DNA of 64,000 nt from Portulaca oleracea (taxonomy: Eukaryota; Streptophyta; Magnoliopsida; Caryophyllales; Portulacaceae). The stretch lies in NCBI GenBank assembly GCA_029582165.1, contig CM055870.1, positions 44,968,513-45,032,512 of the forward strand. Reading direction: 5' to 3'. Under the pieces are notes generated by a model, which saw nothing but the letters and a program-made list of their open reading frames with translations, ran no database searches and had not been told where the DNA came from. This document shows positions 1 through 12,402 of the stretch, piece by piece. Made by a program: the position numbers and the translations under genes. Position 1 is the stretch's first letter, and the number at the start of each line of letters is the position of its first letter.

Positions 1-1000
1 TGATATTAGACGAATGAGTATTAGAAAAATGCATTTTCAAACTTCCTTTTCTTCCTACCACATTTGAAAAAATAGATATTAAACAAGTAGTGCAATAAAT
101 ATTACTTTCTCAAAGCTTAATGATTGTAATGTTTGATAGAGTTTGTTGTCTTGCCTTAATCTTATTTTTTTACGGAATGAACTTTGGTTCATTTAAAAGA
201 ATAACTTCAAAATTATTTTAATAAAATAAGTTTTTGCTAATCTTGTGCACTCTTAATTGATCGGTTATAGTAAAACAATTTTTGTACACATAAATAAAAA
301 TGTTACAGAGGAGAAGAGGGAGAATGTAACTATTTTTTTGTGTACAAATAGGACATAATAAGGTACATTTAAAGGAGAAAAACAACACATGACAAGACTC
401 TCGTTGAACAACAATAATTGTAACAACGTAAAATTAATTCAGAGAGTTGCATGATCTTGTCCCCTAGAAGAAGAATTTTTATAAACCAGTGCATTGCCTA
501 AAACATTAAAAGTTCAATTTTGTAGGCAATTTAAAATATTTAGTAAAAATTACAAAATCCAACCCACACATAAGCTCAAGGTTAGTCTGACTGGATAGAT
601 GGCGGTGGTGACAATGTGCACACGTGTAATCCACTAAGGGCAGACTTGGTTTCTTTCTTTAAGGAGATTAGGATATGGCTACACTATAGCCGACAATGTT
701 CATAGTTCATTTTGAAAACAAAGTGATTTAGGTATTAACAAAGATTAATGCATAAATGTTAATATCTTGTGATTCAAATTAACGTTCAGTGGAAACAAGT
801 TTAAGATTAACATTCTGCCAAGTAAACGAAGTCTAGAATTTGATAGTGGGTTATAAATTTGTTACTTTGACACAGAATAGTTTGAATAATTATGTTGTAG
901 TTCACAGTAGATGCCTTATATTGCTCATATTTACAACCTAGTTTTATGGATGCATTTAGGAGATGGACTAATCAACACCCTAAAGAAAGCAATCAAACTT
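1..1000. other. AT-rich DNA, nothing recognised
   Basis: No coding similarity, RNA gene or structured repeat was seen on either strand. Confidence 0.6.
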
Positions 1001-1059
1001 CTACATCTCACATACATGAACTCCTCAAGAGTGTACAACCTCATACCTTCAATTTGATG

Positions 1060-1790
1060 GATATAAATAAGATCTATATATTACAACCTTAACATTATTT
1101 AGTAAGCACCATATGTACACCATAGGAGGGATAAATAATGGTGCTCCTGAATCCCATAACAATTCATTTGATCAATTGGTCTAAATCCCATAAATAAGAT
1201 CTATATATTACAACCTTAACATTATACCTTCGTTACTGTACACGGATCTTGCCTTCTCGGCTAAGTGGGAATCCATCATCACAATTCATTTGATCAATTG
1301 GTCTAAATCCCATCCCTCTCGATATATCCACGACCATTTTCTTACAAAGGCCTATAAGAGTTGTCCTGGACTTTACATAGTCTAATGAAGTCACACGATT
1401 TTTCAGAAGCTCCTTGACAATCTTATGTCCAATGCATATATGGCTTCTCTTTCCATTAATTAAATCCTTTATTCCTAGCCACTACAATAGTTGCTTAGTT
1501 GTCATAGTGCAACACAACAAATGAAGCTAGTTTTCCCCATGATGGAATATCCACTAATAGATTTTCTAACAAATCAGCCTCTCAATCCATGAGCAATAAA
1601 TTTCAATTACAAGGTATGAGATTTTTTAGATGATTTCCAGGATAGAGCACAACCAACTGGTGCACATGTACAACTACTAGCTGAGTTGATTTCATCATAA
1701 CCTGATACACAATTAGCATCAATATATCCTTTAACATATAACAAGAGTTTTTCTAAATTGCAAGCACCAACTTATAGTAATCTTTTAAGC
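1060..1790 (-). mobile_element. Possible degraded Ty1/copia RNase H remnant with a local duplication
   Basis: On the minus strand, 1620-1740 reads roughly KGYIDANCVSGYDEINSAS and then ALSWKSSKKS, reminiscent of copia RNase H (YTDADWAG...SWKSKKQ), without the catalytic spacing intact. At 1060-1310 two blocks (TAAATAAGATCTATATATTA and CAATTCATTTGATCAATTGG) each occur twice, about 120-126 bp apart, so a short tandem duplication has occurred. Confidence 0.35.
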
Positions 1791-1800
1791 TATATTACCT

Positions 1801-3260
1801 AGACTCAGAGCACGGGTGTCCGACATGGGTATGAATCCAAGGGTCCGACATGGCATCCACAAAAATTGTGGACACGGGGAAAGCATATCAAAAAGTTCGG
1901 CATGGCTGGGGCAACTTGACCCAGAAGTTGTAGAACATATTTAATTATATTATAAAGAAATATTGTAATAACTTTTTCAGCTATTCAGCTATTATAGACC
2001 AGTTTGTTGGTAAAGTGAGAAATATCTAGGTGAAAAGAATTATTGCTTTATTGATACTGTAATTTTCTTAAGTACCTTTCTTTAATATATCAATTCGTCA
2101 ATTATTAAAAAAGAAAAATAAATCTATTTTACGAAAGGAAAAATATACTTTGAACTTGCCTAGGACCCAAGAACCAAAAACAAAATATAATTTTATTTCT
2201 CTCTTCAGTACGACATTACCTAACCTGCCACCTACTCCCCATATTAGATTAATTTAACACCTTTTCTTTTTCCTTCATTTACTCAACTATCTTCTCTCAC
2301 ACATTTCTCTCCCCTCCCCGCTTTTCTGTCTGCATACCATTTTTGCTAGCTCGAAGCTTCGCCCATGGTTTCCATAAGTAGAACTCGAAAAAATAAGGCT
2401 CGTTTCTCGGTCTCTATCATTCTCCAACAGCAACCAAATATTCCACCACCATGTCTGACCATTCTCAGCATGTTAGTCCCCTATCTGGTTCCACGTCGGG
2501 TCGGGTCAACCCTGGTATGACAGCCCTTATAGGCACGTCCAGGCAACATAGTTTTTAAGTATGTAACCAATCTTTGCAAACCATTTTGATGGTCATTATG
2601 GAAATTATGAGTATATTTACTAAATTTCTAATGTAATTCAGGAGAAACATCACATTACTGATAACCGTAGCATATTAACATCGACAAATTAGAATACCTT
2701 AATGTATCTTTGAGAGTATTGCATCATAAGGCTGTGGCGGATCTAGGATTTAGAGTTAGTGAAATCAATAACAATTTGCTAAAACAATTTAAAATTTAAC
2801 AACACCTAAAGTAAATTAGCAAATTAGTCATTCATAATTCAATTAACTAGCAAGTAAATATTCAAATTCTTAACAACTGGCGATTTCCGAAGTCAAATAT
2901 AAAGATAGTAAGTTTTGCATCCAATTAGTAAATTCTATTTTCATAACATTCACATAATTAAATTCATGAATAGGTACTCCTAATTTGATAATATTGACTT
3001 ATTTAACAAAGCAATAAATGCAAACTCTAATTTAGTCACAAGAGAATTGAGAAAATACTAGAGTGTCATGAGCATAGAGCATGAATTGAGAATACATTAT
3101 AGAAGAATAATGAATGATAATAAAAACTTACAACTTAGAGAGTAATTTAAAATAATAAATCACAAGAGGTTGAGTTGAGATAGTTGACATAAAGAGATGA
3201 ACACGATCTATTTCATATTAATAAACACAAAACTTGAAATCAATTACTACAAGAAATTAG
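1801..3260. other. AT-rich DNA, nothing recognised
   Basis: There is a patch of repeated 'ggacacggg/gtccgacatgg' words at 1808-1905, probably an eroded MITE. No coding similarity was seen. Confidence 0.5.
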
Positions 3261-3267
3261 TCATAAG

Positions 3268-4438
3268 AAATTAGAAATATCTTAAAAAAATGGAAATACA
3301 TTTGCATTGATAGGAAAGTTCAAAGATATTTGTGGAAATTTTTTTTGCTCCCTTAATTTTTTACTAGCTCCCAAAAAACTAGAAATTAAAAGTTACAAAA
3401 TTGGAAACTATTTTAGAGAATATCCTTGTTTGGCCTAGTTTCAAGTCTTTCTATTAAGAAGTTACCAGAGAACCAGAGCTAGATGTCTCTCGGATTCGAA
3501 CTCACATCTTGATTAATGGAGAGAAGCAGTGAATCGATTCAAAAAAAAAAAAAAAACTCCACTCATTGCGTTTGTTAAGACACGAATTCACGCCTCTATG
3601 TTAGAAAACTAGGACGCACACCACTGCACTAACCATCAATGAACATATATGTGCTCGCATAATCTCTATATATACAAATATGCTTTTTTCCAAAATCAAC
3701 CTTTTTCTTTCCGAAAATTCCAATGGAGTCGCTTGACTCCACTGCATACAAGCCAAATTCGCCCCTGTCATAAGGTGTTGTCATAGGTTCCACATCAAAG
3801 GATTTAAACTTTCTATGAATCTTTCCAATGTTGTGATATCGTAAAAGAAATTAGAAATATCGTAAAAGAATATGGAAATACATTTGCATTGATAAAAAAG
3901 TTCAAAGATATTTGTGAAAATATTTTTTGCTCCCTTAATTCTTTGCAAGCTTCCAAAAAACTAGAAATTAAAAGTTACAAAATTGGAAACTATTTTAGAG
4001 AATATCCTTGTTTGGCCTTGTTTCAAATTTTTCTATTAAAAAGTTACCAAAGAACCAGAGCTAGATGTCTCTCGGATTCGAACTCACATCTTGATTAATG
4101 GAGAGAAGCAGTGAATCGATTCAAAAAAAAAAAAAAAAACTCCACTCATTGCGTCTGTTAAGACACGAATTCACGCCTCTATGTTAGAAAACTAGGACGC
4201 ACACCACTGCACTAACCATCAATGAACATATATGTGCTCGCATAATTTCTATATATACAAATATGCTTTTTTCCAAAATCAACCTTTTTCTTTCCGAAAA
4301 TTCCAATGGAGACGCTTGACTCCACTGCATACAAGCCAAATTCGCCCCTGTCATATGGTGTTCTCATAGGTTCCACATCAAAGGATTTAAACTTTCTATG
4401 AATCTTTCCAATGTAGTGATATTGTTTTAAAGATATTC
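3268..4438. repeat. Tandem duplication, two units of about 580 bp
   Basis: Unit 1 is 3268-3847 and unit 2 is 3848-4438 (offset 580, then 582 after a 2-bp indel). They are nearly identical by eye, each with an A15-A17 run (about 3541 and 4123). On the minus strand each unit contains a tRNA-like box A (GGTTAGTGCAGTGG) and box-B-like words (GTTCGAATCC and GTGAATTCGTGTC), so a tRNA-derived SINE may be embedded. The ORFs here have no recognisable product. Confidence 0.8.
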
Positions 4439-4879
4439 TAGAGCATATTGTGGTGGGGTACAACGTTGCTTGAGTTAGAGAAGATGGAGTATGATGCTTT
4501 TGAACCCGAAAAACACCTTGAACCCGATATGGACACGGAATAAAGGAACTCCACCACCCAAGAACTGCAATCCACCAAGAATCTGCTAAAGGCTAGGCCA
4601 CCATAAACTCTATAAAGGGAAGACATGAACACCACCATTAATGGAATGGATAACGGAAACAAGATTTTGAGAGAGGAGGAGAAAGCCAAAGCTTCGTCAA
4701 ATTTCATTCACAAGCATTCAATTTTTTTCTTCCTTCTAAATGCCATATATATATGGTGGCATTGAGGTGAAAGGAGACTTGGGTGTACAATTACAAAAAG
4801 AACTCCTTAAATGAGAGGCTTTACATAATATCAGAGGTGGGGCAAAAAGGGAAGTACACAAAAGGGGAGAATTCGACTG

Positions 4880-5290
4880 AAAATCTCGACTCTCCAGTTC
4901 CATCGCGGGTGCGACAGACGAAACTCTCAGTTCAGTCGCGGACGCGACATGCACATCACAGGAGTGACCTCGTAGGGGGTCCTAGGCAAATGAGGGTCGT
5001 CAGAAGGGTCACGATTGTGACCTCTACGTTGCAGCGTCAACATATGGTGGTTTGTGGCCGCGACTCAGGAGGTCGCGGACGTGACCCAAGGCGATTTTCG
5101 AACATAGTTTGTCCTTGTCGCTGGGTCGCAGTCGTGACTCAGTGTGTCACGAGCGCGACTCGATATGTCACGAGCATGACTCAATATTTCATGGGATTGA
5201 GTCAGTCATCTAGCTTCGAGGCTTCAAGGGGAAGCGTCAGAGGCGTGATCATGCTGGTCGCAGGCGTGATCCTCTTATTACGGGTGTAAC
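4880..5290 (+). repeat. GC-rich block of repeated 'gtcgcg...cgtgac' words
   Basis: Short degenerate words around TCGCG, CGCGAC and CGTGAC recur about every 20-40 bp. The same vocabulary recurs at 7740-7960. It is flanked on the right by CATAACTTCTTCATCCAAAA, a phrase common next to plant LTR retrotransposons. The 168-codon ORF through it (4783-5289) resembles no protein and is probably fortuitous. The source is probably the noncoding part of an LTR element. Confidence 0.45.
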
Positions 5291-5598
5291 TGCCCACTGG
5301 GCAGTTTTTCTATCAAACTGAAAACGCGCATAACTTCTTCATCCAAAATCTGATTTGGCCCAGTAAGATATTGATGGAAATATCTCAACGTGAGTTTTAA
5401 ACTTTCCGAATCCCAAGTCCAACGGAGCTATATTGAAGGAGTTATGGTGAAAAGAGTGATTGCATGTCATTTCTTTGCCCCATTTTGGCCAACTTCTTCT
5501 TTTCCTTTCGGTGAGCTTCCAACCTGACTTATGCTTGACCTGAATGATCATCATGGTCCTAGGTAGCCAAAAGGACCCAAAATGCCCGGTTGGTCCCA

Positions 5599-5763
5599 AG
5601 GTTGTTAAAATCGGGATCCGAACTCGAAACCATGGAGAAGTTAGGATCGGAAATTAGCCCACGTAAGGATCGTGGATCGTGTGTAAATAGTAGAATCGTT
5701 TCGAGGATTTTGGACCATAAAATCGTAGGATCATAAATCAGGATCGGGATTTTAATAACTATG
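5599..5763. mobile_element. MITE-like element, TIR GTTGTTAAAATCGGGATCC
   Basis: The left end GTTGTTAAAATCGGGATCC and the right end GGATCGGGATTTTAATAAC are imperfect inverted repeats about 19 bp long. The interior is full of 'ggatcg' words. A related copy lies at 34064-34505. Confidence 0.6.
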
Positions 5764-6239
5764 GCTAGTCCCTCTATGGTGTGAAAATACCAAAATACCA
5801 TTGTTGTTGATCTTGACCGTTTGGAGCCCAAAAAGGAAGTCAAGTTTGACATCGTTGTCTTATTCGTGTTGAAGAAATCCCGAGAGTTTTATGAGGCTTG
5901 AAAATAGTCATGTTGAAGACCACAAGCAACATCCCTTCGTCCAGGATCGTCTTTGAAGTGCCTTCCGAACTCTATTTTGAATGGAAAAGACCCGGTCATG
6001 CCTTCAAGGTCTTGGGAGGGTGAGTCATTCATAATTTGGATTTAGCGTGTCCCATCCCGTTACGCTCCCCATCCCTTCGAGAATTCTTTTAATCATTACA
6101 CCTACTGTCACGTGAACATCACCGTATCTTTTATTTTAAAATTAGAACTTAGATAATTTACATTTCATATATGACATTCAAATTGCTGCTAATAATAAGC
6201 ATGTAATCCACATATATGTAAATTATAACATATTCATTA

Positions 6240-6620
6240 GAATTATACTTAAAATAAACACGGAAGTATGAACTTATTTGCAATAAATAAAAAACAGCCA
6301 AACTTCTTACGGTAATGTTTAGGGACTTGTTTTAAACCATACAATAATAAGTTTGCAAACTTGATTTTCTTGATCATGCATAAAAAAGCCTTTGGTTGTT
6401 TCATGATTTTTCTTTATCTAAACCTCAGTTAGAATGGTTGCTTTAACATCAACTTGATGCATAAACAAGTCATGTATCAAAGTAATAGCAAGCAAGGCTA
6501 TAATAGTAGCAATATTGCTAGGAGGAGAATAAATATCAAAATGATCAATCTCCTTTGTCTAATTTTAACTTTTGACAACTAATTTGACTTTATTTTCATC
6601 GATTGAATCATCGGCCTTAT
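6240..6620 (-). pseudogene. Ty1/copia reverse transcriptase remnant
   Basis: The minus strand reads KEIDHFDIYSPPSNIATI then DLFMHQVDVKATILTEV, followed by QENQVCKLIIVWFKTSPK. These match copia RT (EGIDYFDTYSPVAKIATI, HQMDVKTAFLNGEL, QENKVCKL...YGLKQAPK). Stop codons and substitutions show that it is dead. Confidence 0.75.
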
Positions 6621-6989
6621 CTTTCCTTCTGCACTCATTTACATGTACGAGGCTTTCAACCACCTAGGAAGGCCAGTTATTATCCATTTGCTACCAAGAA
6701 TAGACTCAGGTTCATCATTAACGAACTCTTTCCAACTAAATGCATTAATATATTTCATTACTTCACCTTAAGTTTAGGGACTTCTTTAATGACATATATG
6801 TAAACAATCTTATCACATAATATATTATGCTCAGCCAAGAAAGTAGTGATAAGCTCAAGACCAAAAGATCCTTTCGAGTTCTTTTTCTCATTCTAAGTTT
6901 AATTTCATGTTAAACAGGGTGAAGAGTATAAGATGCAACACAAGTAAAAGAGGATGACTCATTCATATTATGTTGTACACCTTTCACTA

Positions 6990-8760
6990 GAAAGACATGC
7001 TGAAAGGATTGTGCATCTCTTGATTCTGTAGTATTCCTTTGCATATATGATCTGTTAACCCCTTTAGTAATAAATTTACATGTAGCACTTTGATAAGTGA
7101 ATTCAATAGAGAACGTATAACCAATTTTTGGCCAAATTGATTTTCTTTAAAATTAGGCAATCCTATCTTCACAAGACACCCTTACACTTTTAAGATTCTA
7201 GGTTAGGTCGGTAATCATTTAAAAGTACATATTGAGTATTTTCTAATATTTAATGACGTACGAGATTGAGAATATGGAAAGTAGACAGAAAGCCTCCCCC
7301 ATATCATGTAGATAAAACTTATTAGCATACTCATTAAATTTTTCAAGGTTCTATTTTTCCTTTCGGTTATACCATTTTTTAACCGTGTCGGGTTCGGGTC
7401 CGATCTTCCAAAGTCGGGCTTGTGGATGATGACAGGAATGAAGAAATCCCGACCCGACATTTCCACACTAAACCCGCTCACGTGGGCATGTTCATGAGCC
7501 GATATACCTTTTCAAAGGGTGGATTGATGAGTATCGGGTTGAAATGGTTAAGTCGAGTCGTCCGACGTTGGAGCGTGGAGAGGATCAGGTTTTACCCCAC
7601 CAACCCCATGGGCCTCGGGATCATGTCGAGCTGTCCCGGGACGAGAAGCATCAAAGAATCGGGGTTCGGGTGTAGTCCCGAGAGCATCAAAGTTCAAGAG
7701 CCGCAGCAAGCTAGGAAGCGTCGGAGACAAGGGCGCGCGCGGCGGCCATGGCCGTAAGAGGAGATCCGGGCGTGCTAAGTCACGCCCGCCATCGACGGCC
7801 GTGGCTCGTGACAGCCGCGGTCGGTCGAGCCGCGCCCGCGACACGGATTTTGGCACCTGCGACACTCCACGGCAGGACACTGGGCTGGGGAGGCAGAAGA
7901 CTGTCGCGCCCGTGACAACCTTTGTCGCGCCCGCGATCGGTCAGCAAACACGCGCGTGTCTAATTACGTTGCTGCTGAGTTTTGGCCTAAATTTTGTTTA
8001 GTACAAATAGCTTGTTTTCCCATTTCCCAAGGCAGTTTTTGCTGAATATTGATGTTATGCTTTGGCATGTATTAGGGTTTCCCTAAGTTTTCCTCAAATC
8101 TTGATTACTTTATCCAAGTGATTTGGTGGTGTTTCAAATCATTCCTTATAGATTATTTGGTGGTTTATCCTTTATGATAATCTTGGTGGGGTGTTAGGCC
8201 TTGGGTTGTGGATTACCTTGTCTCAAGGTCATATCCTTCCTTTGGGTGCTCAAGCTTTTGGTCAATTGATCTTCATTTATCAACTCAAGCTAATTAATCT
8301 CCCTCCACTCGATCGGTAACGCTTCAATTTTGTTAAGGCGTATAAAGAATCATTCATTTTTGAATTATTCCATATGCCTTATAGAACTTGTTAAGAGATG
8401 TTGGATCATACTCTTCTCCTCTATCACTCCTTAATCTCTTAATTTTTCTCAAATTTGTATCGCAAAAATATCTCTTATGTCTCATGTTTGGTGTTTAGTA
8501 GAGAAACCACAATGAATCAAGAATAATCATCTACAAAAGTAATATAGGATCTTTTTCCACCTCTACATATGGTTTTTGAAGTATCCTAAGTCAATATAAA
8601 CTACTTTAAGAAGTTTAGCTTTTGTTTATTAATCGATAACTGAGATTTTTTTCATGAAATTTTGCCTCGACATATACCTCATAATTGAAAATTTCATTAT
8701 ATTATACTCGAAGCTTGCTCCCAATTGTCGAATCCTAACCCTTCATTCTTCATATTCAAT
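6990..8760 (-). mobile_element. Ty1/copia integrase remnant split by an insertion
   Basis: At 8340-8720 the minus strand carries integrase core signals: KILYYF..LFLIHCG in the position of KSYYFVDDYSRF, then a block like KLRDRGEEYDPTSLNKFYKAYGII. At 7215-7380 it continues NGITERKNRTLKNLMS, the usual NGVVERKNRTL. The two halves should be adjacent but are separated by about 0.95 kb (7384 to about 8333). Together with the RT at 6240-6620 the gene order INT then RT fits one minus-strand copia element. Confidence 0.7.
7384..8333. mobile_element. GC-rich insertion nested in the copia integrase
   Basis: It interrupts the integrase between ...GIIQK and NGITERKNR. The left part (7384-7960) is strongly GC-rich with repeated GTCGCGCCCG-type words; the right part is T-rich. 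No protein is recognisable. Exact ends and target duplication were not resolved. It shares its vocabulary with 4880-5290 and may be part of the same LTR family. Confidence 0.5.
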
Positions 8761-10039
8761 AGTGGTGGATTAAAGTGGTGCTTCAATGCTATTGCTTCTG
8801 ATTAATTGTGTTAATAGGTAGCTTATGGATTGATAATATGTTTTTTATTTTCCTTTTGTTTTCTTTTGGTTACTGTAAGGCCCGCGACCCAGAGAGCATA
8901 GTCCCCCACGGAGTATCGAGATTGACGTAGGGTTGCTTATGTTTTCTAGGGTGCATTTTTAATTATTTTATGCATGAATATTATTTTTGCTGATTTGATT
9001 ATTTCACATTGTTAAGAATATTCAATTTTACTAAATTTAAATCCAAAACACATCTTCTCTCGATGATTTCAACAGGATGACCCGACCCAAAGTCGGCCCG
9101 AGCTTCCTAGGCAGAAATCTGCGAGGATTTCTGGTCGAGGACAACTTGGGCCTCAACTCAAGGCTTTGGTTTACCTTTGATAGGCCTGATCAGGGCTTAA
9201 ATCATGCCCACTACTAGAAGATCCACGAGGATCACATGGCAGTGTAGCTTGGTTAGGCCACTGTCCCACCTCAGGCAGCCTACTGGCTGACTCACGGAGT
9301 GTCTCAAGTGAGCCCACTGAACATAAATCTGCGAGGATCCCTGGACAGTGAAGACACCCAAGCCTACTGTGCAAGTCACCTGGTCATGCCAAAAAAGAAG
9401 GTCAAGAAGTAAATCCAAGTAAATCAAACACACTAACATGGATGCAATAATGTATATTAAAAAAAAAACGGAGTCACCAGTCAATTTGTGAAAAATTCTC
9501 AAAAACCAAGATCAGAGCTTCACGATCCACGAACCAGAGACCGGTTCGGGGGTAAAGGTACAAGTGTAGGGGGATGCCCCTACACCGCCTGCCGTAGCGA
9601 CCTTTACTCCATCAGGCTTTTAAGAAGAACAAAAACAAAGAAAGTTATCACAAGATTTTAGAAATTAAACCATGCAAAAGTTTAACAATATAAACTAGTA
9701 CCCAAAAAAAATTAAATTACAACAGACGAGGCGCTATGATCTACATTATTACATATGAATAATAAAAAAATGAAAAATTAATTACCGACCCTTTGGTTGG
9801 ACCTAACCCATAACCAAAATCAAGAAATCCATGGGATCTTAGCTTCAGTCAGACCCAGAATCGTCAAATCCGCAAGGATCTTAGCTTCAATCAGACTCTG
9901 ACAAATCTGCGAGAATTTAGCTTCAGTCGGACCCTAAATCGGCAAATTCGCGAAGATCCGTGCCCTTGGAATGCTTCCCAATGACGTTTGTCTTTTTAAG
10001 TGTGAGCATAATAGTCAGAAAAATCGTCCCAAAAAATGA

Positions 10040-10700
10040 ACTCGAGCTTCCCGTTTATAGCTCCATTGAGACAGTTCCTCTACGATTAAAAAGTCCCCCA
10101 TAATGCCGAAATCCGCGAGGAACTCTGTAGTGGGTCTAAGCGGTTTTTTTGGCTGGCGGTTGATAGCGGTTGCTCAAATTCCACGAGGGTTCCAAAAGGG
10201 GTCAAGGAAGTTTTTGTCCTACAGTTACCACGTGTTGAACGACGGTTGATAGCGGTTGTTTAACTGCTGGTTTGATTAAATCTGTCACGATTCCATGTAT
10301 TAGGTCAGCTCAAAATCTGCGCGGACTTTCGAAGTGGGTCTGCGCGGTTTTTTGATTCCCGGTTACCAATTGACCGGCGGTTGGTAACAATTGTTTAATC
10401 GTTAGTTTGACGAAATCTGCGAGGTTCCCGCATTCGGCCAGCTCCAAATCTGCGCGGATTTTTGTGTTAGGCCCGATGGAAATCTACGAGGATTTTTGTC
10501 TTTGGCCATTTGAAAATCCGTGAGGATTTTTGTCCTGTGCCAATCTAATTAAATCTGCACGAATTTCTGTGTTGTGCCCTCTTGAAATTCGCGTGGATTC
10601 TTGTCTTAGGTCAGATTGATATCCGTGAGGACTCTTGTCTTGGGTCGGATGGGAATCCGCAAGGATTTCTATCTTGGGCTTGCTTGAAATTTGCATGAAT
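10040..10700. repeat. Degenerate array of near-palindromic AAATCCGCGAGGATTT words
   Basis: Within the long LTR, variants of aaatc(c/t)gcgaggattt occur repeatedly, closely spaced at 10430-10700 (about 10464, 10481, 10514, 10551, 10590, 10620, 10650, 10688), separated by 'ttgtcttgggtc'-like linkers of about 30-40 bp. The word is almost its own reverse complement. Confidence 0.75.
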
Positions 10701-10707
10701 TCTTGTG

Positions 10708-10791
10708 TTGACTTTGATCAAAAGTTGACTTTGACCAATAGTTGACCTTGACCAAGAGTTGTCCTTGACCAAGAGTTGACTTTGACTTGAC
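10708..10791 (+). promoter_or_regulatory. Cluster of nine TTGAC (W-box core) motifs in the LTR
   Basis: Nine copies of TTGAC in 84 bp form an imperfect repeat of 'gttgactttgacca'. TTGAC is the core bound by WRKY factors in plants. Placement near the end of an LTR could confer stress-responsive transcription, but it may simply be a tandem repeat. Confidence 0.5.
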
Positions 10792-10971
10792 TAGCAGTCT
10801 GAATCCCCAAAGACCCCCTCGACCAACAAACTCGGCGAGGACCCCTTTGACCCAAGGACCCTCTTGACAGAAATCCATGAGGTACCCATATGGCCCAAAA
10901 TCCTTGAGGAGTCCAACAAATCTAAAATTCTCATGTCACTTATTGAGTATTATTTTGGCGTCTACAGTTAC

Positions 10972-12402
10972 TTAAATAGGCACCTGATCAATTGGGCAAA
11001 ACTCTGAATAAATAGACATAAAAAAATTAAACTTCTATTTTTTTCGATAATTAGGGCCAACAGCCCAATTTATTCACCGGGGTAAGCACAATGTCATTCA
11101 GCACGAAAACAGTGCAAACCCAACCTAGTTCAGATACAGACCTTATAATAATGAAAGTAGGGGCACCAACTACCCCAAAGCTACTACATTAAAAGAAAAG
11201 AGAAAAAACATAAGCTACTAATTTCTACATTGCTCAGATAAATCTAAAGAAATGTAGATGGGGTATACATGTAGCATTGGATTTAAACTTCTATTTTATT
11301 TCTATTTTAAAGATTTTCTATCTAATTAATAATACTTTTAAAGATTTTTTGTGAATAAAAAAGAAAATAAAAAAATATATAATTAGAATGTCTAAGTTAA
11401 TTGTTAAAAAAAGAAAAGGTGACAAATATAAAGTGATGTATAATTTTCAGACCGAACATATATAGCTTGTTGTGAAGTTAACCATAAACTACAATAGGTG
11501 CAATGAGATGGAGCGACAATATGAGTGATATAGGTCTGAAGGTAAGATAAGGAAACTATTCTCCTAAATTTTTGGAATGTCTAGTTAAGATAAAACAAAG
11601 AAACAAGTGATGTTTAATATAAATATATATATTGACGTATTCGATCCTTTTTTTCACTTGAAAACCTAAAACACCATTCTTATTTGTAAAACCTAATAGG
11701 TTCTACAAAAGTTGGGTGCTATGTAATGGTTAATCTTTGATAGTCGTTATTTTTAATGAGAAATATCCATATATGAGTTAAAGGGACAACGTACCCTAGT
11801 TATGTCATTTGGCGACTTACTCTTTTTCCAAACATATCTTTATATATTGATTAGTATTAAGTGTGGTCTTAGAATCTAAATTATTTATTTCCTTCAATAA
11901 GTATTACAAGGAGTGAGAATTAGACTTAATTGTAGGTAAAAATTGCTAATTAATTAAACACAAGCAAAGTGACATATTTCTAGGGAAAAAATGTTGTTCT
12001 AGCTAATATTGGGCTAATATTAGATAAAGCAATACTACATACTATTTTCTATTTTTTAACGATATGATTCCCATTATAAATAAGAGTCCTTAGGCTCTGT
12101 GTTGGTATTGGTAAAATGTGATAAACCTATATTATGAGAAGAAGCTTATTGTGTTTTAATTTTTTTTTCTTATAGGATTACAGATAAGCTAAAAAGAGTC
12201 TTATATAACTGTTATGAAGTTAAACTTTTCAAATTTAGTTTTGTAAGAATGGAAGGCATAACCTTTTTATATTAGGGTTATAGTTTGAGTGTTGCATATA
12301 TGCTCATGTTTTCTAAGTTAATTCATGTCTTCTCATTTAAAAGTTAAAAATTTAATTGAACAAAATAACTTACTAATAGATGATCATAAATTTTGGATTC
12401 AG
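10972..12402. other. AT-rich DNA upstream of the first visible exon
   Basis: No coding similarity was seen. It is presumably part of the intron preceding visible exon 1. Confidence 0.5.

Larger units (their letters stand above)
8874..10966. mobile_element. 2.1-kb LTR (probable solo LTR) with GTTAC target duplication
   Basis: It begins TGTAAGGCCCGCGACCC and ends GGCGTCTACA, with inverted termini TGTA/TACA. It is bracketed exactly by GTTAC (8869-8873 and 10967-10971). No pol coding sequence lies inside. The length and the GC-containing repeat-rich interior fit a long LTR of a Ty3/gypsy Tat/Ogre-like family, left as a solo LTR after recombination. Family assignment is inference; the boundaries are seen directly. 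Confidence 0.8.

Noticed and set aside
4783..5289. 168-codon ORF in the GC-rich block
   Set aside because: Arg/Val/Thr-rich product follows directly from the repeated CGCGAC words; no domain or splice context.
7422..8001. Overlapping Arg-rich ORFs on both strands
   Set aside because: GC-rich repeat DNA in a nested insertion; long ORFs are expected by composition.
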